This document shows, piece after piece, positions 27,048 to 37,700 of a stretch of 64,000 bases of DNA. The first letter of the stretch is position 1. The number at the start of each line of letters is the position of its first letter. A program made the position numbers and the translations under genes. The notes under the pieces were generated by a model. The model was given only the letters and a program-made list of their open reading frames with translations. It was not told the origin of the DNA and did not search any database. The stretch comes from Brevundimonas vesicularis NBRC 12165 (GTDB taxonomy: Bacteria > Pseudomonadota > Alphaproteobacteria > Caulobacterales > Caulobacteraceae), in the NCBI RefSeq assembly GCF_001592205.1, contig NZ_BCWM01000007.1:108843-172842 (forward strand), in the 5' to 3' direction.

Positions 27048-28160
27048 ATGCCTTTCCCCTTCCAGATTTCCGCCACCGAGGGCCGCGCCCGCACCGGGGT
27101 GCTGAAGACCGCGCGCGGCGACATCCGCACCCCCGCCTTCATGCCGGTCGGCACCGCCGCCACGGTCAAGGCGATGACGGTGGATCAGGTCAAGGCGACC
27201 GGCGCCGACATCCTGCTGGGCAACACCTATCACCTGATGCTGCGCCCTGGGCCCGAGCGGATGGAGCGTCTGGGCGGGCTTCACAAGTTCATGGGCTGGG
27301 ACAAGCCGATTCTGACCGACAGCGGCGGGTTCCAGGTCATGTCCCTGGCCGGCATATCCAAGGTAAAGGAGGAGGCCGTGACCTTCTCCAGCCACATCGA
27401 CGGCTCCAAACACGTTCTGACGCCCGAGCGGTCGATCGAAATCCAGGCCGACCGGATCGGCGCCGACATCTCGATGCAGTTGGACCAGTGCGTCGCCTAT
27501 CCGGCCGAGAAGGATGCAGCCAGAAAGGCGATGGAGCTGTCGATCCGCTGGGGCGCGCGGTCCAAGACCCGGTTCGGCGAGCGTGAAAACCAGGCCCTGT
27601 TCGGCATCCAGCAGGGGTCGACCTTCGAGGACTTGCGCCGTCAGTCATCGGAGCAACTGCAAGACGTCGGTTTCGACGGCTACGCCATCGGCGGTCTGGC
27701 GGTCGGCGAAGGCCACCAGGCCATGTGCGAGGTGCTGGACTATGCGCCCGAAATGCTGCCGGCCGACCGTCCGCGCTATTTGATGGGCGTGGGCAAGCCG
27801 GTCGACCTGGTCGAGGCGGTGTATCGCGGCGTCGACATGTTTGACTGCGTCCTGCCGACCCGCGCCGGCCGTCACGGTCAGGCCTGGACCTGGGATGGCC
27901 CGCTGAACCTGAAGAACGCCCGCTTCGCCGAGGATCAGGACCCGCTGGACCCGACAATCGACGGCCCGTCATCGTCGTATTCGAAGGCCTATCTGCACCA
28001 CCTGATTCGCGCCGATGAAATCCTGGGCAAGGTGCTGCTGAGCTGGCACAACATCGCCTTCTATCAGGCGCTGACGGCGGCCATGCGCGCAGCGATATCC
28101 GAGGGCCGGTTCGAACAATTCAGGCGCGATTTCCACGCCCGCCACACGTCGAACGGCTGA
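27048..28160 (+). CDS. tgt: tRNA-guanine transglycosylase with missing zinc cysteines
   Basis: Exchanges G34 of GUN-anticodon tRNAs for a queuosine precursor. The 370-residue protein keeps the catalytic core: Asp91 in [16 protein letters not shown] at 187-191, [11 protein letters not shown] and the nucleophile region FDCVLPTR with Asp266. In the usual zinc motif (in E. coli three Cys in PLDPECDCYTC followed by YLHHL), this protein reads [25 protein letters not shown] residues at 299-319: the three cysteines are replaced while the His is kept. Zinc is normally structural in this family. The frame is intact through this region. It directly follows the nucleotidyltransferase-like gene. Confidence 0.93.
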   Translation: MPFPFQISATEGRARTGVLKTARGDIRTPAFMPVGTAATVKAMTVDQVKATGADILLGNTYHLMLRPGPERMERLGGLHKFMGWDKPILTDSGGFQVMSLAGISKVKEEAVTFSSHIDGSKHVLTPERSIEIQADRIGADISMQLDQCVAYPAEKDAARKAMELSIRWGARSKTRFGERENQALFGIQQGSTFEDLRRQSSEQLQDVGFDGYAIGGLAVGEGHQAMCEVLDYAPEMLPADRPRYLMGVGKPVDLVEAVYRGVDMFDCVLPTRAGRHGQAWTWDGPLNLKNARFAEDQDPLDPTIDGPSSSYSKAYLHHLIRADEILGKVLLSWHNIAFYQALTAAMRAAISEGRFEQFRRDFHARHTSNG

Positions 28161-28163
28161 CGC

Positions 28164-28703
28164 CTAAGGGTGCGGTCTGAACCAGCTGGGCGCCGCCGGC
28201 GGCGCGCAGTTCCGCTGCATGCCCATCCCCTTCAAGAAGGCGCGGCGCATCCGGCCGGACTGGATGGCCGATTGAACGTGCTTTGAGTGCTGTTCGGCGC
28301 CGCTCAGTCGACGGATCCAGTTTCGGCCGGGAATAAAGTCTGTCGTCGTGTCGCGAATGGCGTTCAGCGCCGCCTTGGCCGCCGCGTCGGCCGCCCGTTC
28401 GCTGAGATAGGAGCCGTCCTGACGCGGCGGTTCGTCCGTATCGGGTCCCAGCGCTTCGTCGAGCCTTGCGACCTCTGCGCCGATGGTCGTGCACTGATTC
28501 AGATTACGCAGGTCGTAGGGATTGGCTTCGGCCTGAAGCAGCACCGTCGGAATCATCTGACGACGTAGGTTGAAATCTTCCAGCGGAGCCGTCGCCGCCG
28601 CCGCGAAGCCTGCCCCGACCTGCTCGGCGCCGCCCATCGCCGACCGACCGGCATTGCAACCGGAGAGTGCAACAAGACTGGCCACGAGAAGAAGACGTTT
28701 CAT
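28164..28703 (-). CDS. Putative lipoprotein
   Basis: A 179-residue protein with a signal peptide and lipobox (MKRLLLVASLVALSGC, acylated Cys16). The mature part has no recognised domain. It contains an alpha-helical stretch around an LNQCTTIGAEVARLDEAL segment and an Ala-rich region, and ends with APSWFRPHP. It is predicted to be anchored in the outer or inner membrane, facing the periplasm. It is convergent with tgt, the stops being only a few bases apart. Confidence 0.72.
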   Translation of the reverse strand: MKRLLLVASLVALSGCNAGRSAMGGAEQVGAGFAAAATAPLEDFNLRRQMIPTVLLQAEANPYDLRNLNQCTTIGAEVARLDEALGPDTDEPPRQDGSYLSERAADAAAKAALNAIRDTTTDFIPGRNWIRRLSGAEQHSKHVQSAIQSGRMRRAFLKGMGMQRNCAPPAAPSWFRPHP

Positions 28704-28815
28704 AGGGTGGCTTAGACCACGCCTCGGCTGGCGATTAAAGCGTGGCGGCGGAAGCGGTCGGTAACGAAGAATTCTCTGGTTTTATGTCACTTTGGCCGGT
28801 CGTTGGAGTTCGGTC

Positions 28816-31331
28816 GTGCCTTACATCGCCAAGAGCCTGGAAGCCCTGGACGCCCCTGCCGGACCGTTCCAACGTCTTACGGAACTGGCCTGCACGGTTT
28901 TCGATGCGCCCGCCGCCGTCGTCACCCTGGTCAGCGGCGACAACGCCGTCCTGTGGTGCAGCGATCGTGAACTGGTTCGAAGCCTGCCGCGCGAACGCAC
29001 CCTCGGCGACCGCCTGCTGCGCCAGGGCCAAGGGGCCGTCCTGGTGGTCGAAGACGGCTTGGCGGACCCCGCAGCGCGCAATCATTTCCTGGTGGCGCCC
29101 CCCTATAATTTGCGTTTCTACGCCGGCGTTACGATCTGCGGCCCGGACGGTCGGCCGCTGGGCGCGTTCGGCGTCATGGATCGCAAACCCCGCCCTCCCC
29201 CCTCCGACGCCGAGATCGCGACGCTGCGCACGCTGGGCGCCATGGCCGAAGACATCATCGCGTCGCTGGAAGTCGGTCGCGTCAGCGATGAGCGCCACGG
29301 CACGCTGGAGCTGATCGAAAACATGGCCGGGGTCGGTCATTGGCGGTTGGAACTGGCCAGCGGCAAGGTCCACTGGTCCGACGAGGTGTTCCGCATCCAC
29401 GGTCTGGATCGCAAAACCTTCGATCCCCAGGTCGATTCGGCCATCGACCGTTATCACCCCGACGATAGGCCCGGATTGTTGGCGGCGATCGCACACTCGG
29501 CCGCAACCGGCGATGGCTACAAAATGCGTCTTCGGCTGATCCGCGCCGATGGCGAGGAGCGCGCGGTTCTGACCCAGGCGCGCGCCGAACGTGACGACGC
29601 CGGGGTCGTGAAGGTCCTTTACGGCGTGTTTCAGGACATCACAGACCAGCAGGCCCAGATCGCCCGCGCTCAGCGTGACGAGGCGCGCTATCGGCTGTTG
29701 GCTGAAAACGTGGGCGACGTGATCACCCGCGTTCGCCCGGACGGCACCAGCAAATACATCTCGCCCGCGATCGAAAGCCTGCTCGGCTGGACCACCGAAG
29801 AGATGAACGGCCGGCCCATGGACTATGTCCATCCCGACGATCGGGAAATGGTGACCCGGGCCGTGCTGGGCACCATCCACACCAAGGAGCCCTGCCGCCT
29901 GGAGCACCGGGCCCTTCATCGCGACGGTTCAATCGTCTGGGTCGAATGCACCTTCCGCGCCCTGGCCGCCGAGGCGGGCAAGCCGTCGGAGGTGGTGGTG
30001 GTCATCCGTGACATGACGGATCGCAAGCTCCTGGCGGACGAACTGGTCACCGCGCGCGACCGGGCCGAGGCGGCGGCGGCGGCCAAGAGCGAGTTCCTGG
30101 CGAACATGAGCCATGAACTGCGCACGCCTCTGACCAGCGTCATCGGCTTTTCGAACCTGCTGAAGGCCAGCGAGGCCTTGCCCGAGGCCGAGAAGGGCTA
30201 TGTCGCGCGCATCGCCACGGCCAGCGAGGCCCTGCTGTCGGTCATCAACGACGTATTGGACTATTCCAAGCTCGAAGCCGGCATGATCGAGCTGGAGCCC
30301 CAGCGCTTCGACCCGGCCGCCCTGGCGCACGAGACGGTCCAGATGATGGAGGCCCAGTGTCTAGCCAAGGGTCTGGCGCTGCACGTCGATCTCGCGTCGG
30401 ACATACCGGACTGCCTGATGGGCGACCAGGCCCGTCTTCGGCAGATCCTGCTGAACCTGCTTGGCAATGCGGTGAAGTTCACCAGCCAAGGCTCGGTCAG
30501 CCTGTCGGTCGGCGGCGTCTCGGACGAAACGGCGTATGGCGGCTGACGGCCGAGGTGACCGATACCGGCATCGGCATGAGCCCCCAGACACAGGCCCATC
30601 TGTTCGAGCGTTTCTCACAGGCGGATCGGTCGACGACCAGGCTCTATGGAGGCACCGGCTTGGGGCTGGCGATCTCGCGGCGGCTGGCGCGGGCGATGGA
30701 CGGCGACATCGTCGTCACGAGCCAGCCCGGCCTGGGATCGACGTTCAAGGTGACCGTGCCCCTGCACATCGCCGAGGCCGGATTGGAAGCCGAAGGTCCG
30801 CGCCTCAGCGTCATGCCCGAGGGCCGCGTGTTGATCGCCGACGACGCACCGGCCAACCGCGAACTGATCAGCGTCATCCTTGTCGGCATGGGACTGGAGG
30901 TCGCTACCGCCAGCGATGGAGCCGAGGCGGTGCATGCGGTGCAGTCCGAAGTCTACGACCTCGTCCTGATGGATATGCAGATGCCGGTCATGGACGGCCT
31001 GACAGCCACGCGCGAGATTCGCCGGATTGAGCAGGGCGGCGGACGCCGACTGCCGATCATCGCCCTGTCCGCCAATGTTCAGCCGGACCAGATCCAGCTG
31101 TGCCGCGACGCCGGCATGGACGACCATCTGGCCAAGCCGCTGCAACTGCCTGCCCTAGTCGCCACCCTGTCAAAGTATCTCGACAAATCGAACGCTTCGA
31201 TCGCGGCAGACGCGACTGCGCCTGGTCGTTTCGCGACCCACCGAAGGCAAGGCCCGGACAGCAAAAAGCCCGCCGAAGCGGGCTTTAAATGGTACGTCCT
31301 CTCGGGCTCGAACCGAGGACCCTCTGATTAA
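28816..31331 (+). pseudogene. GAF/PAS hybrid sensor histidine kinase, frameshifted
   Basis: Membrane-independent sensor kinase with an N-terminal GAF domain (about 10-150), two PAS domains (about 165-285 and 295-405), HisKA with His433 in ANMSHELRTPLT, HATPase and a C-terminal receiver (phospho-acceptor in LVLMDMQMPVMDG). The frame breaks inside the HATPase: the first frame, with N-box RLRQILLNLLGNAVKFT, ends at a TGA at 30544-30546, while TDTGIGM and GTGLGLAISRRLA continue in another frame. Adding one A to the A-run at 30527-30529 restores continuity (SDENGVWRLTAEVTD). The GTG at 28816 with GGAG 7 nt upstream is preferred. The downstream frame has no stop until 31329-31331, inside the antisense tRNA-Lys gene. 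A sequencing error is possible. Confidence 0.82.
31263..31289 (-). terminator. Intrinsic terminator of tRNA-Lys
   Basis: Nine-bp perfect stem AAAGCCCGC (31265-31273) / GCGGGCTTT (31278-31286) with a four-base loop that reads TTCG on the minus strand. On that strand the stem is followed directly by a T-run, a textbook intrinsic terminator just after the tRNA CCA end. It lies inside the downstream frame of the frameshifted kinase on the other strand. Confidence 0.85.
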
Positions 31332-31366
31332 AAGTCAGATGCTCTAACCAACTGAGCTAAGGACGC
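31290..31366 (-). tRNA. tRNA-Lys (anticodon TTT)
   Basis: A 77-nt cloverleaf on the minus strand. The acceptor GCGTCCT pairs with AGGACGT (one G-U). The D arm contains GCTCAGTTGGTTAGAGC, the anticodon loop is CTTTTAA with TTT at its centre, and the T arm contains GGTTCGAGCC. The genomic CCA end is encoded at 31292-31290. A strong intrinsic terminator follows. Confidence 0.97.
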
Positions 31367-31460
31367 ACCGCGCGACGTCCGGGCTGGCCCGAACCGTCGA
31401 AGGGCGCCTTCTGTTGTAATCCGGCCTTCCGGTCAAGACCCGGTCTGCTACTCATTGGGC

Positions 31461-32543
31461 ATGAAACCGTTAAATGGCGTCCGCATCATCGAATTCGACG
31501 GCTTGGGGCCGGTCACCTTCGCCGGAATGATGCTGGCGGACCTGGGGGCGGAGGTGGTGCGGCTGACGCGCGACGCCTCGGCCGGACCGGCGATCTTCGA
31601 CGAGGTCGGAGGCGAGGTCCTGCACCGGGGAAGAGCGGCCGTTCCGGTCGATCTGAAATCACCGGCCGATCGCGAGCGCATCCTGCAACTGATCGATGGG
31701 GCCGACGCCGTGATCGAAGGCTTCCGGCCCGGCGTCATGGAGCGGCTGGGCTATGGCCCCGACGTGCTGCAGGCGCGAAAGCCCGCGCTGGTGTTCGGAC
31801 GTGTGACCGGATGGGGCCAGACGGGGCCGCTGGCGAACGCGGTCGGGCATGATCTGAACTACATCGGCCTGTCTGGGGTGTTGCATGCCATGGGCGAGGC
31901 GGATCGTCCACCCTCCCCGCCGTTGAACCTAGTCGGCGATTATGGCGGCGGGGCCATGCTGTTGGTGGTAGGGGTGCTGGCCGCGCTGGTGGAGGCCAGG
32001 ACAACGGGCAAGGGACGCGTGGTGGATGCAGCCATGACGGACGGGGCGGCTCTGCTGGGCGGTCTGTTCCAAGCCTTGCGGGGTCGGGGACTGTGGAGCG
32101 ACCGGCGCGGATCCAACCTGCTGGACGGGGGGGCGCCCTTCTATCGTTGCTACGCCTGTCGTGACGGCGGGTTCGTGGCGGTGGCGGCGCTGGAGCCGCG
32201 TTTCTACGCCGCGCTGCTGGCCGGCTTGGAGATCGATCCGGCTGATGCGACTCAATACGACATCGCCGCCTGGCCGGCCCTGCAAGCGCGGTTTGCGGCC
32301 TTGTTCGCGAGCAGAGACCGCGACGACTGGAGCGCCCATTTCGCCGGGACGGAAGCCTGTGTCACGCCCGTGCTGAGCCTGGCCGAGGCGCCGGATCATC
32401 CGCACAATCAGGCGCGAGGAACATTCCACAGCGGCCTGCCGCAACCCGCGCCCCGTTTCGACGGCGTAGTTGCTGCGCCCTCCCCCAAGTCCGAACTGAC
32501 CTTGGATCAAATGGTCACAAAATGGTCCGATCACGCAGGATGA
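31461..32543 (+). CDS. CaiB/BaiF family CoA-transferase (alpha-methylacyl-CoA racemase-like)
   Basis: Class III CoA-transferase fold, about 360 residues. It begins PLNGVRIIEFDGLGPVTFAGMMLADLGAEVVRL and has GFRPGVMERLGYGPDVL and VTGWGQTGPLANAVGHDLNYIGLSG, the segment containing the catalytic Asp (HD). Relatives act as alpha-methylacyl-CoA racemases in branched-chain fatty acid or sterol side-chain breakdown. Which substrate is used cannot be told. The ATG at 31461 is preferred to the TTG at 31455. It stands alone, divergent from tRNA-Lys. Confidence 0.9.
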   Translation: MKPLNGVRIIEFDGLGPVTFAGMMLADLGAEVVRLTRDASAGPAIFDEVGGEVLHRGRAAVPVDLKSPADRERILQLIDGADAVIEGFRPGVMERLGYGPDVLQARKPALVFGRVTGWGQTGPLANAVGHDLNYIGLSGVLHAMGEADRPPSPPLNLVGDYGGGAMLLVVGVLAALVEARTTGKGRVVDAAMTDGAALLGGLFQALRGRGLWSDRRGSNLLDGGAPFYRCYACRDGGFVAVAALEPRFYAALLAGLEIDPADATQYDIAAWPALQARFAALFASRDRDDWSAHFAGTEACVTPVLSLAEAPDHPHNQARGTFHSGLPQPAPRFDGVVAAPSPKSELTLDQMVTKWSDHAG

Positions 32544-32558
32544 CCGACGCAGATTTCG

Positions 32559-32581
32559 GCGCTAAGGGAACAGCTTAGCGC
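32559..32581. repeat. Hairpin downstream of CaiB-type gene
   Basis: Perfect 8-bp arms GCGCTAAG (32559-32566) and CTTAGCGC (32574-32581) with a 7-nt loop, between the transferase stop and the lipoprotein start. No T-run follows, so it may be a rho-associated end or an operator for the downstream gene. Confidence 0.45.
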
Positions 32582-32616
32582 GACAGGCGTTTGGTCGGCG
32601 GAGACCGGGGACTTTC

Positions 32617-32880
32617 ATGACACGCTCGATTTTTGTCTTGGCCGCCGCCGCTAGCGTGCTCGCGCTGTCGGCCTGCGACGACCGTCCTTCGCGCTCTGAC
32701 GACGACTATCGCGAGATGTCGGTCGAGCCGGCGCCTCCGCCGGTCAAGGAAGAAACTCCCCCGCCCGCGCCAGAGGTTCAGGATCCGACGCCCACGCCTC
32801 CGCCGTCGACGACGCTTCCGCCTGAGGAACGCACGTCTGAACAGTCGGTGCAGCCCGAAAGCGAGACGCTGTTCTACTGA
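32617..32880 (+). CDS. Small proline-rich lipoprotein
   Basis: An 87-residue protein with signal peptide and lipobox (VLALSACDD, Cys at about 20). The mature part is Pro/Glu-rich (EPAPPPVKEETPPPAPE and PTPTPPPSTTLPPEE) and likely extended and disordered, as in spacer-like cell-envelope lipoproteins. The start ATG has a GGGGAC-type site upstream. It lies 44 bp before tamA on the same strand and may be cotranscribed with the tamA-tamB pair. Function unknown. Confidence 0.7.
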   Translation: MTRSIFVLAAAASVLALSACDDRPSRSDDDYREMSVEPAPPPVKEETPPPAPEVQDPTPTPPPSTTLPPEERTSEQSVQPESETLFY

Positions 32881-32924
32881 CGAACAGGTATGCCGGGGGG
32901 CGTCCTTTTGACGAAAGATCGAGT

Positions 32925-34715
32925 TTGACGTTCAGGCCTACCCTGCTGGTCGCCCTCGCGGCGTTTTCGGCCTGCGCCCATGCAGCGGCGGCGGAACCCC
33001 GCGCGCAGATCCGGGGCGACATGGACGGCGATCTGCGGCGGGCGCTGGAGCGGGCTGTGGGCGAGGTTGACGGCGCGCCGGCCAGCCGCTTCGAGGCCCG
33101 TCGTCGCGCCGAGAGCGCCGTGACCTCGGCGACCGCACTGCTGCGGTCCGAAGGCTACTATCAACCGGTCGTCGAAGACATCGTCGAGGGTGAGGAGACG
33201 CCGATCGCAGTGGTTTCGGTCGAACCGGGGCGCCGCTTCCTGCTGACAGATCCGATGATCCAGTGGGCCGACCCCGCGCCTGAGGCCGAGGCGGCGGACA
33301 AGGCCAAGACTGCGATCGCGCTGAAGGCGGGCGATCCAGGTAGAGCGGCAGACGTCATATCCGGCGAAGGTCGGGCCGTGGCGGCGCTGGTGCGTGACGG
33401 CTATGCCGACGCCAAGGCCAATCCGCGCCGTGTCGTGGTGGATCATGCGGCCTTCACCGTCGCGCCGGAGTATCGCATCGCCTCCGGCGCGCTGGTGCGT
33501 CTGGACGGCGTGCGCTTGACCAGCCAGGGCCGCACCAATCCAGCCTGGGTCGCAGGCCTGGCCCCGTGGAACGAGGGCGATCGCTACGATCCCGAGATGG
33601 TCGCGGAGCTGGAACGCCGGCTGCTGGACACCGGCGTCTATGACGGCGTCAGCGTCGCGCTGTCGCCGCTGGACCAGATTACCGCCGATGGTCATCGCCC
33701 CGTGGTGGTCAGCCTGCAAGACCGCCCCCGTCGCGTGCTGGAGGCCGGCGCCACCTGGTCGACGGCGGAGGGTGCGGGCGTGGACGTGATCCAGACCCGC
33801 TACAACCGCTTCGGCCGCGCCGACACCCTGAGGCTGGAAGCGCGGCTGGCAGACATCGACAGCCGGATCGGCGCCGATCTGTCTCTGCCCCACTGGCGTC
33901 GGCCCGGCCGGACGCTGAAGCTGGGCGCGGCAGTCGTCAACGAAGACACCGACGCCTATCTGCGCACCGCCGTGGTTCTGTACGCCGACCTGCAACAGCG
34001 GATCGGCAAGACCTCCTATTTCAACTACGGAATCGGGCTGGACGCCGGGCGCTACAGCGAGACCCGCTACGATTTCACCACCCTGCCCCCGCAGCGTGTG
34101 ACCTTCGACCGTGATCTGGCCATCATCACCGCGCGGACCAGCGCCTACATCGACCGCTCCAATGATCCGCTGAACCCGACCAAGGGCTGGCGGGTCAATC
34201 TGGCGGTTCAGCCGACGGCGGTGACCGGCGAGAGCAACATCCTGTTCCTGCGCACCGAAACGCAAGGCACCGCCTATTTCCCCGTCGCGGGTGATCGCAC
34301 CATCCTGGCCGGACGCATGAAGATCGGCTCCATCGTCGGCGGCAGCGAGCTGAACGTGCCGGCCGACCGTCTGTTCTACTCCGGCGGCGGCGGTTCGGTG
34401 CGGGGCTATTCGTACCAGAACGTCAATCCGCAACTGCCGGACGGAACGCCGCGGGGCGGTCTGTCGCTGTTCGAAACCTCGTTCGAGGTGCGCCAGTCGA
34501 TCGGTCAGAGCTTCCAGGCCGTCGCTTTCGTCGACGCCGGCTCCGTGGGCTTTCAGGAGACGCCGAACCTGACCAACATGCGTTACGGCGCGGGTGTGGG
34601 CGTGCGCTACATGCTGCCGTTCGGACCGATCCGGGCGGATGTCGCCATGCCGCTCAACAAGCGTGACGGCGATTCCGCCTTCCAGATCTACATCAGCATC
34701 GGGCAGGCGTTTTGA
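32925..34715 (+). CDS. tamA: Outer-membrane autotransporter assembly protein TamA-like (Omp85)
   Basis: Omp85-family outer membrane protein, 596 residues, with a signal peptide (PTLLVALAAFSACAHAAAAE), POTRA-like repeats over about residues 30-275, and a C-terminal 16-strand barrel. The barrel carries the L6-loop motif in GGGGSVRGYSYQ (VRGY) and ends YISIGQAF with a terminal aromatic, as required for Bam-dependent insertion. With the downstream TamB it forms the translocation and assembly module linking the two membranes. The start is a TTG. Its stop overlaps the tamB start (TTGA). Confidence 0.93.
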   Translation: MTFRPTLLVALAAFSACAHAAAAEPRAQIRGDMDGDLRRALERAVGEVDGAPASRFEARRRAESAVTSATALLRSEGYYQPVVEDIVEGEETPIAVVSVEPGRRFLLTDPMIQWADPAPEAEAADKAKTAIALKAGDPGRAADVISGEGRAVAALVRDGYADAKANPRRVVVDHAAFTVAPEYRIASGALVRLDGVRLTSQGRTNPAWVAGLAPWNEGDRYDPEMVAELERRLLDTGVYDGVSVALSPLDQITADGHRPVVVSLQDRPRRVLEAGATWSTAEGAGVDVIQTRYNRFGRADTLRLEARLADIDSRIGADLSLPHWRRPGRTLKLGAAVVNEDTDAYLRTAVVLYADLQQRIGKTSYFNYGIGLDAGRYSETRYDFTTLPPQRVTFDRDLAIITARTSAYIDRSNDPLNPTKGWRVNLAVQPTAVTGESNILFLRTETQGTAYFPVAGDRTILAGRMKIGSIVGGSELNVPADRLFYSGGGGSVRGYSYQNVNPQLPDGTPRGGLSLFETSFEVRQSIGQSFQAVAFVDAGSVGFQETPNLTNMRYGAGVGVRYMLPFGPIRADVAMPLNKRDGDSAFQIYISIGQAF

Positions 34716-37700
34716 CCGATACACCGCCCGAAGCCACGCCTGAAGAAGCGACGACGCCGGCCAAGGCCGCGCGGCCCGCGAAGCCGCGTCGCGGGCTGAT
34801 CAGACGCATCGCCCTGGGCGTGGGCGTCGTGCTGGCCGGACTGCTGGTGCTGATCGCCGCCGCCCTGGTCGGAGGGCGTTACTACATCGCCTCGGACGGC
34901 GGTCGCGACATGGTTCTGCAACGGCTTCAGGACCTGAAGATCAGCCGCTACGGCCGGCTGAAGGTCTATGGGCTGAAGGGCGATCTGCTCAGCGACTTCA
35001 CCATCGACCGCATCACATTGGCCGACAGTCAGGGCATCTGGCTGGAGGCGAACAACCTCAGCATGGACTGGTCGTATCTGGCGCTGCTGGGCCGCAGTTT
35101 CCATGCGAACGACATCAAGGCCGAGACCATTCGCGTCCTGCGTCGGCCTGTGGTCGAGCCGCCCACCGGCGAACCGCCCAGCCCCCAGCCGATCTCGGTC
35201 CGCATCGACAAGTTCGCGGCCAATATCGAACTGATGGAAGGCTTCTCCAAAGAATACGGCCGCTGGAGCCTGTCCGGGAACGCCAGCCTGCCACGCGCCG
35301 GCGCCAAGAGCGCGACGGTCAACGCCGACAGCCTGAACCGACCGGGCGACTTCCTGCGTCTGGCGGCGACCTTCGGCGGCAAGCTGGAAGACACGCGCCT
35401 CAACCTGCGCGCCAATGAGGCTCAGGGCGGACCGCTGGCCGGGGCCTTGGGCTATTCGCCGGATCAGCCATTCTCGGCGGTTGCGGTTCTGAACGCCGAT
35501 ATCGTCAATGCGCGGGTCCAGACGGGACAGTTCGTCCCCCTAATCGTCCAGGGCCATTTCGGCGACAAGGGCTCTCGCGTCGCGGGCTTCGCCGACTTCA
35601 GCAACTCGGACCTTCTGTCGCCCTTCGTCACCAAGATCGGCCGCACCGCGCGGTTCGGCTTCGCCATGGTGCCGACGCCGGACAAGGCCAGTCAGGGCGT
35701 GGCGTGGAAGCTGATTTCCGACAATGTCCAGTCCGAAGCGCGCGGCCTGGTCCGCAACTCCGACCGCAGTTCGCCCGACGGAATCAGTCTGAATATTCAG
35801 ACGGCCTCGCTGAGCCGACTGGTCGGGTCCGATGTGGCGGGACCAGCGGCCTATTCCGGTCTGTTCAAGGGCGACGCACAGACCTGGACGCTGGGCGGCC
35901 AGGTCACCCTGTTGAACGCCAATGTGGCCAGCTATCGCGCCACGCGCATCGCCGGACCGCTGAACGTCGCGGTCAAGAACGGCCGCATCGATCTTGACGG
36001 CGACATTCACGCCAACGGCGGATCAGGCGAAGGCATCATCGGCGGCCTCTTGGGTCCTGCCCCGCGGGTGCAGATGAAGGCGGCGCGGATGAAGGACGGC
36101 GCCATCCTGCTGACCAAAGTCGATCTGCAGGGCCAGGGCCTGACGCTGAATGGTTCGGGCTCGCGCAATCTGCTGGGCGGGATGAACTTCCGCGGCGAGG
36201 CGCAGTTGACCGACGCCAGGCGCGTGCTGCCCGACGCGCGCGGCGCCTTCGGCGGTCCGATCCGGGCCTCGTCGGCGCGGGCAGGCGCGCCATGGGTACT
36301 GAACTTCGACGGACGGGGCCGCAATCTGACTGTGGGTCTGGACGAACTGGATCGCCTGCTCGGCAAGACGCCGCGTCTGCAACTGGCCGGCAAGCTGAAC
36401 GGCGGACGTATCGAGGTCGAGCGCGGCGAACTGACCGGCGCGGCCGGGCGCGCGGGGGTCAAGGGCATCATCGAAACCGCCGGCAAGCTGAGGCTGGCGC
36501 TGGACTGGAACGCGCGTGGCCCGTTCGCGGCCGGGCCGGTCGAGATCGGCGGCGACATGAACGGGCGCGGCGCCCTGACCGGCACACTGGCCCAGCCGCG
36601 CGTCGATCTGACCGCCGGCTTCCAGCAGGTCACGGCCGGCGCCCTGACGCTGAACAACGCCGATCTGACGCTGAGCTTCCGCAAGGGGGCAGATGCATCG
36701 GACGGCCGGATTTCGGTGGTCAGCGGCTCGAACTATGGTCCGGCGCGCGCCTCGGGCAACTTCTTCCTGGGCGGCAAGCGCATTCGGTTGAGCGATCTGG
36801 ACGTGGACGCCGGCGGCGTGACGGCCAGGGGCGCCATCGCCCTGTCCGACAGCATTCCCTCCAGCGCGGACCTGACCTTCTCGGCGCGCGCCGGGGCCTT
36901 CCTGGCTTCGGGCGAAGCCAACGGACGGGTGCGGCTGACCGACGGCGGCGGATCGGACAGCGCCATTCTGGACGTCAGCGGCCGCAACGTCCGGCTGGCC
37001 GGTCAGAGCTGGATCATTCGCAATCTCGATTTGGACGGGCGCGGCACCCTCAACAACCTGCCCTTCACTCTGGCGCTGGACGTGGGCGGCCCAAACCCTG
37101 CCCAGTTCAACGGCACGGGCGTCTATTCGCGTCAGAACACGACGCACGGTCTGACGCTGCGCGGCGGCGGCCGGGTGCGCGAGGTGGCCTTCACAACCCG
37201 CAGTCCCGCCTCGATCACCCTGAACGGCGCCACGCGTACGGCGCATCTGGATCTGGGCGTGGGCGGCGGCGTGCTGCTGGCCGACCTGCGTCAGGATGCG
37301 CGCGGCGCCGCGATCCAGGCCGACCTGACGCGGGTCGATCTGGGCTCCATCTCGCCCGAACTGCGCGGCAGCGTGACCGGTCAGGTCGCCCTGCGCGGCG
37401 CCGGCAGCGATCTGTCGGGCACGGCCAATATTGCGCTCCAAAACGTCCGCAGCATCGATGCGCCGCGCGGCCTGGCCGTCGATGGGCGCGTGGACGCGAC
37501 CCTGGCGGGCGACCGGCTGAGCATCAAGGCGACGGCGGTCGACGAGGGCGCGGTTCAGGCCTCGGCTGACGTCGTCCTGCCGGTCGAGGCCTCGGCCGCG
37601 CCGCTGCGCCTGGCCATCGCCCGGACGCGCGAAATGTCGGGCCGGGTGTCGATCAACGGGCAGATCCAGCCGATCTGGGACCTGTTCCTGGGCGGCGACC

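Noticed and set aside
30521..30530. Programmed -1 frameshift in the hybrid kinase
   Set aside because: The sequence CGAAACG is not a slippery heptamer and no downstream stimulator was seen; a deletion or sequencing error is simpler.
32874..34724. Minus-strand open frame of 616 codons opposite tamA
   Set aside because: Antisense to a well-supported Omp85 gene; composition typical of a GC-rich shadow frame.
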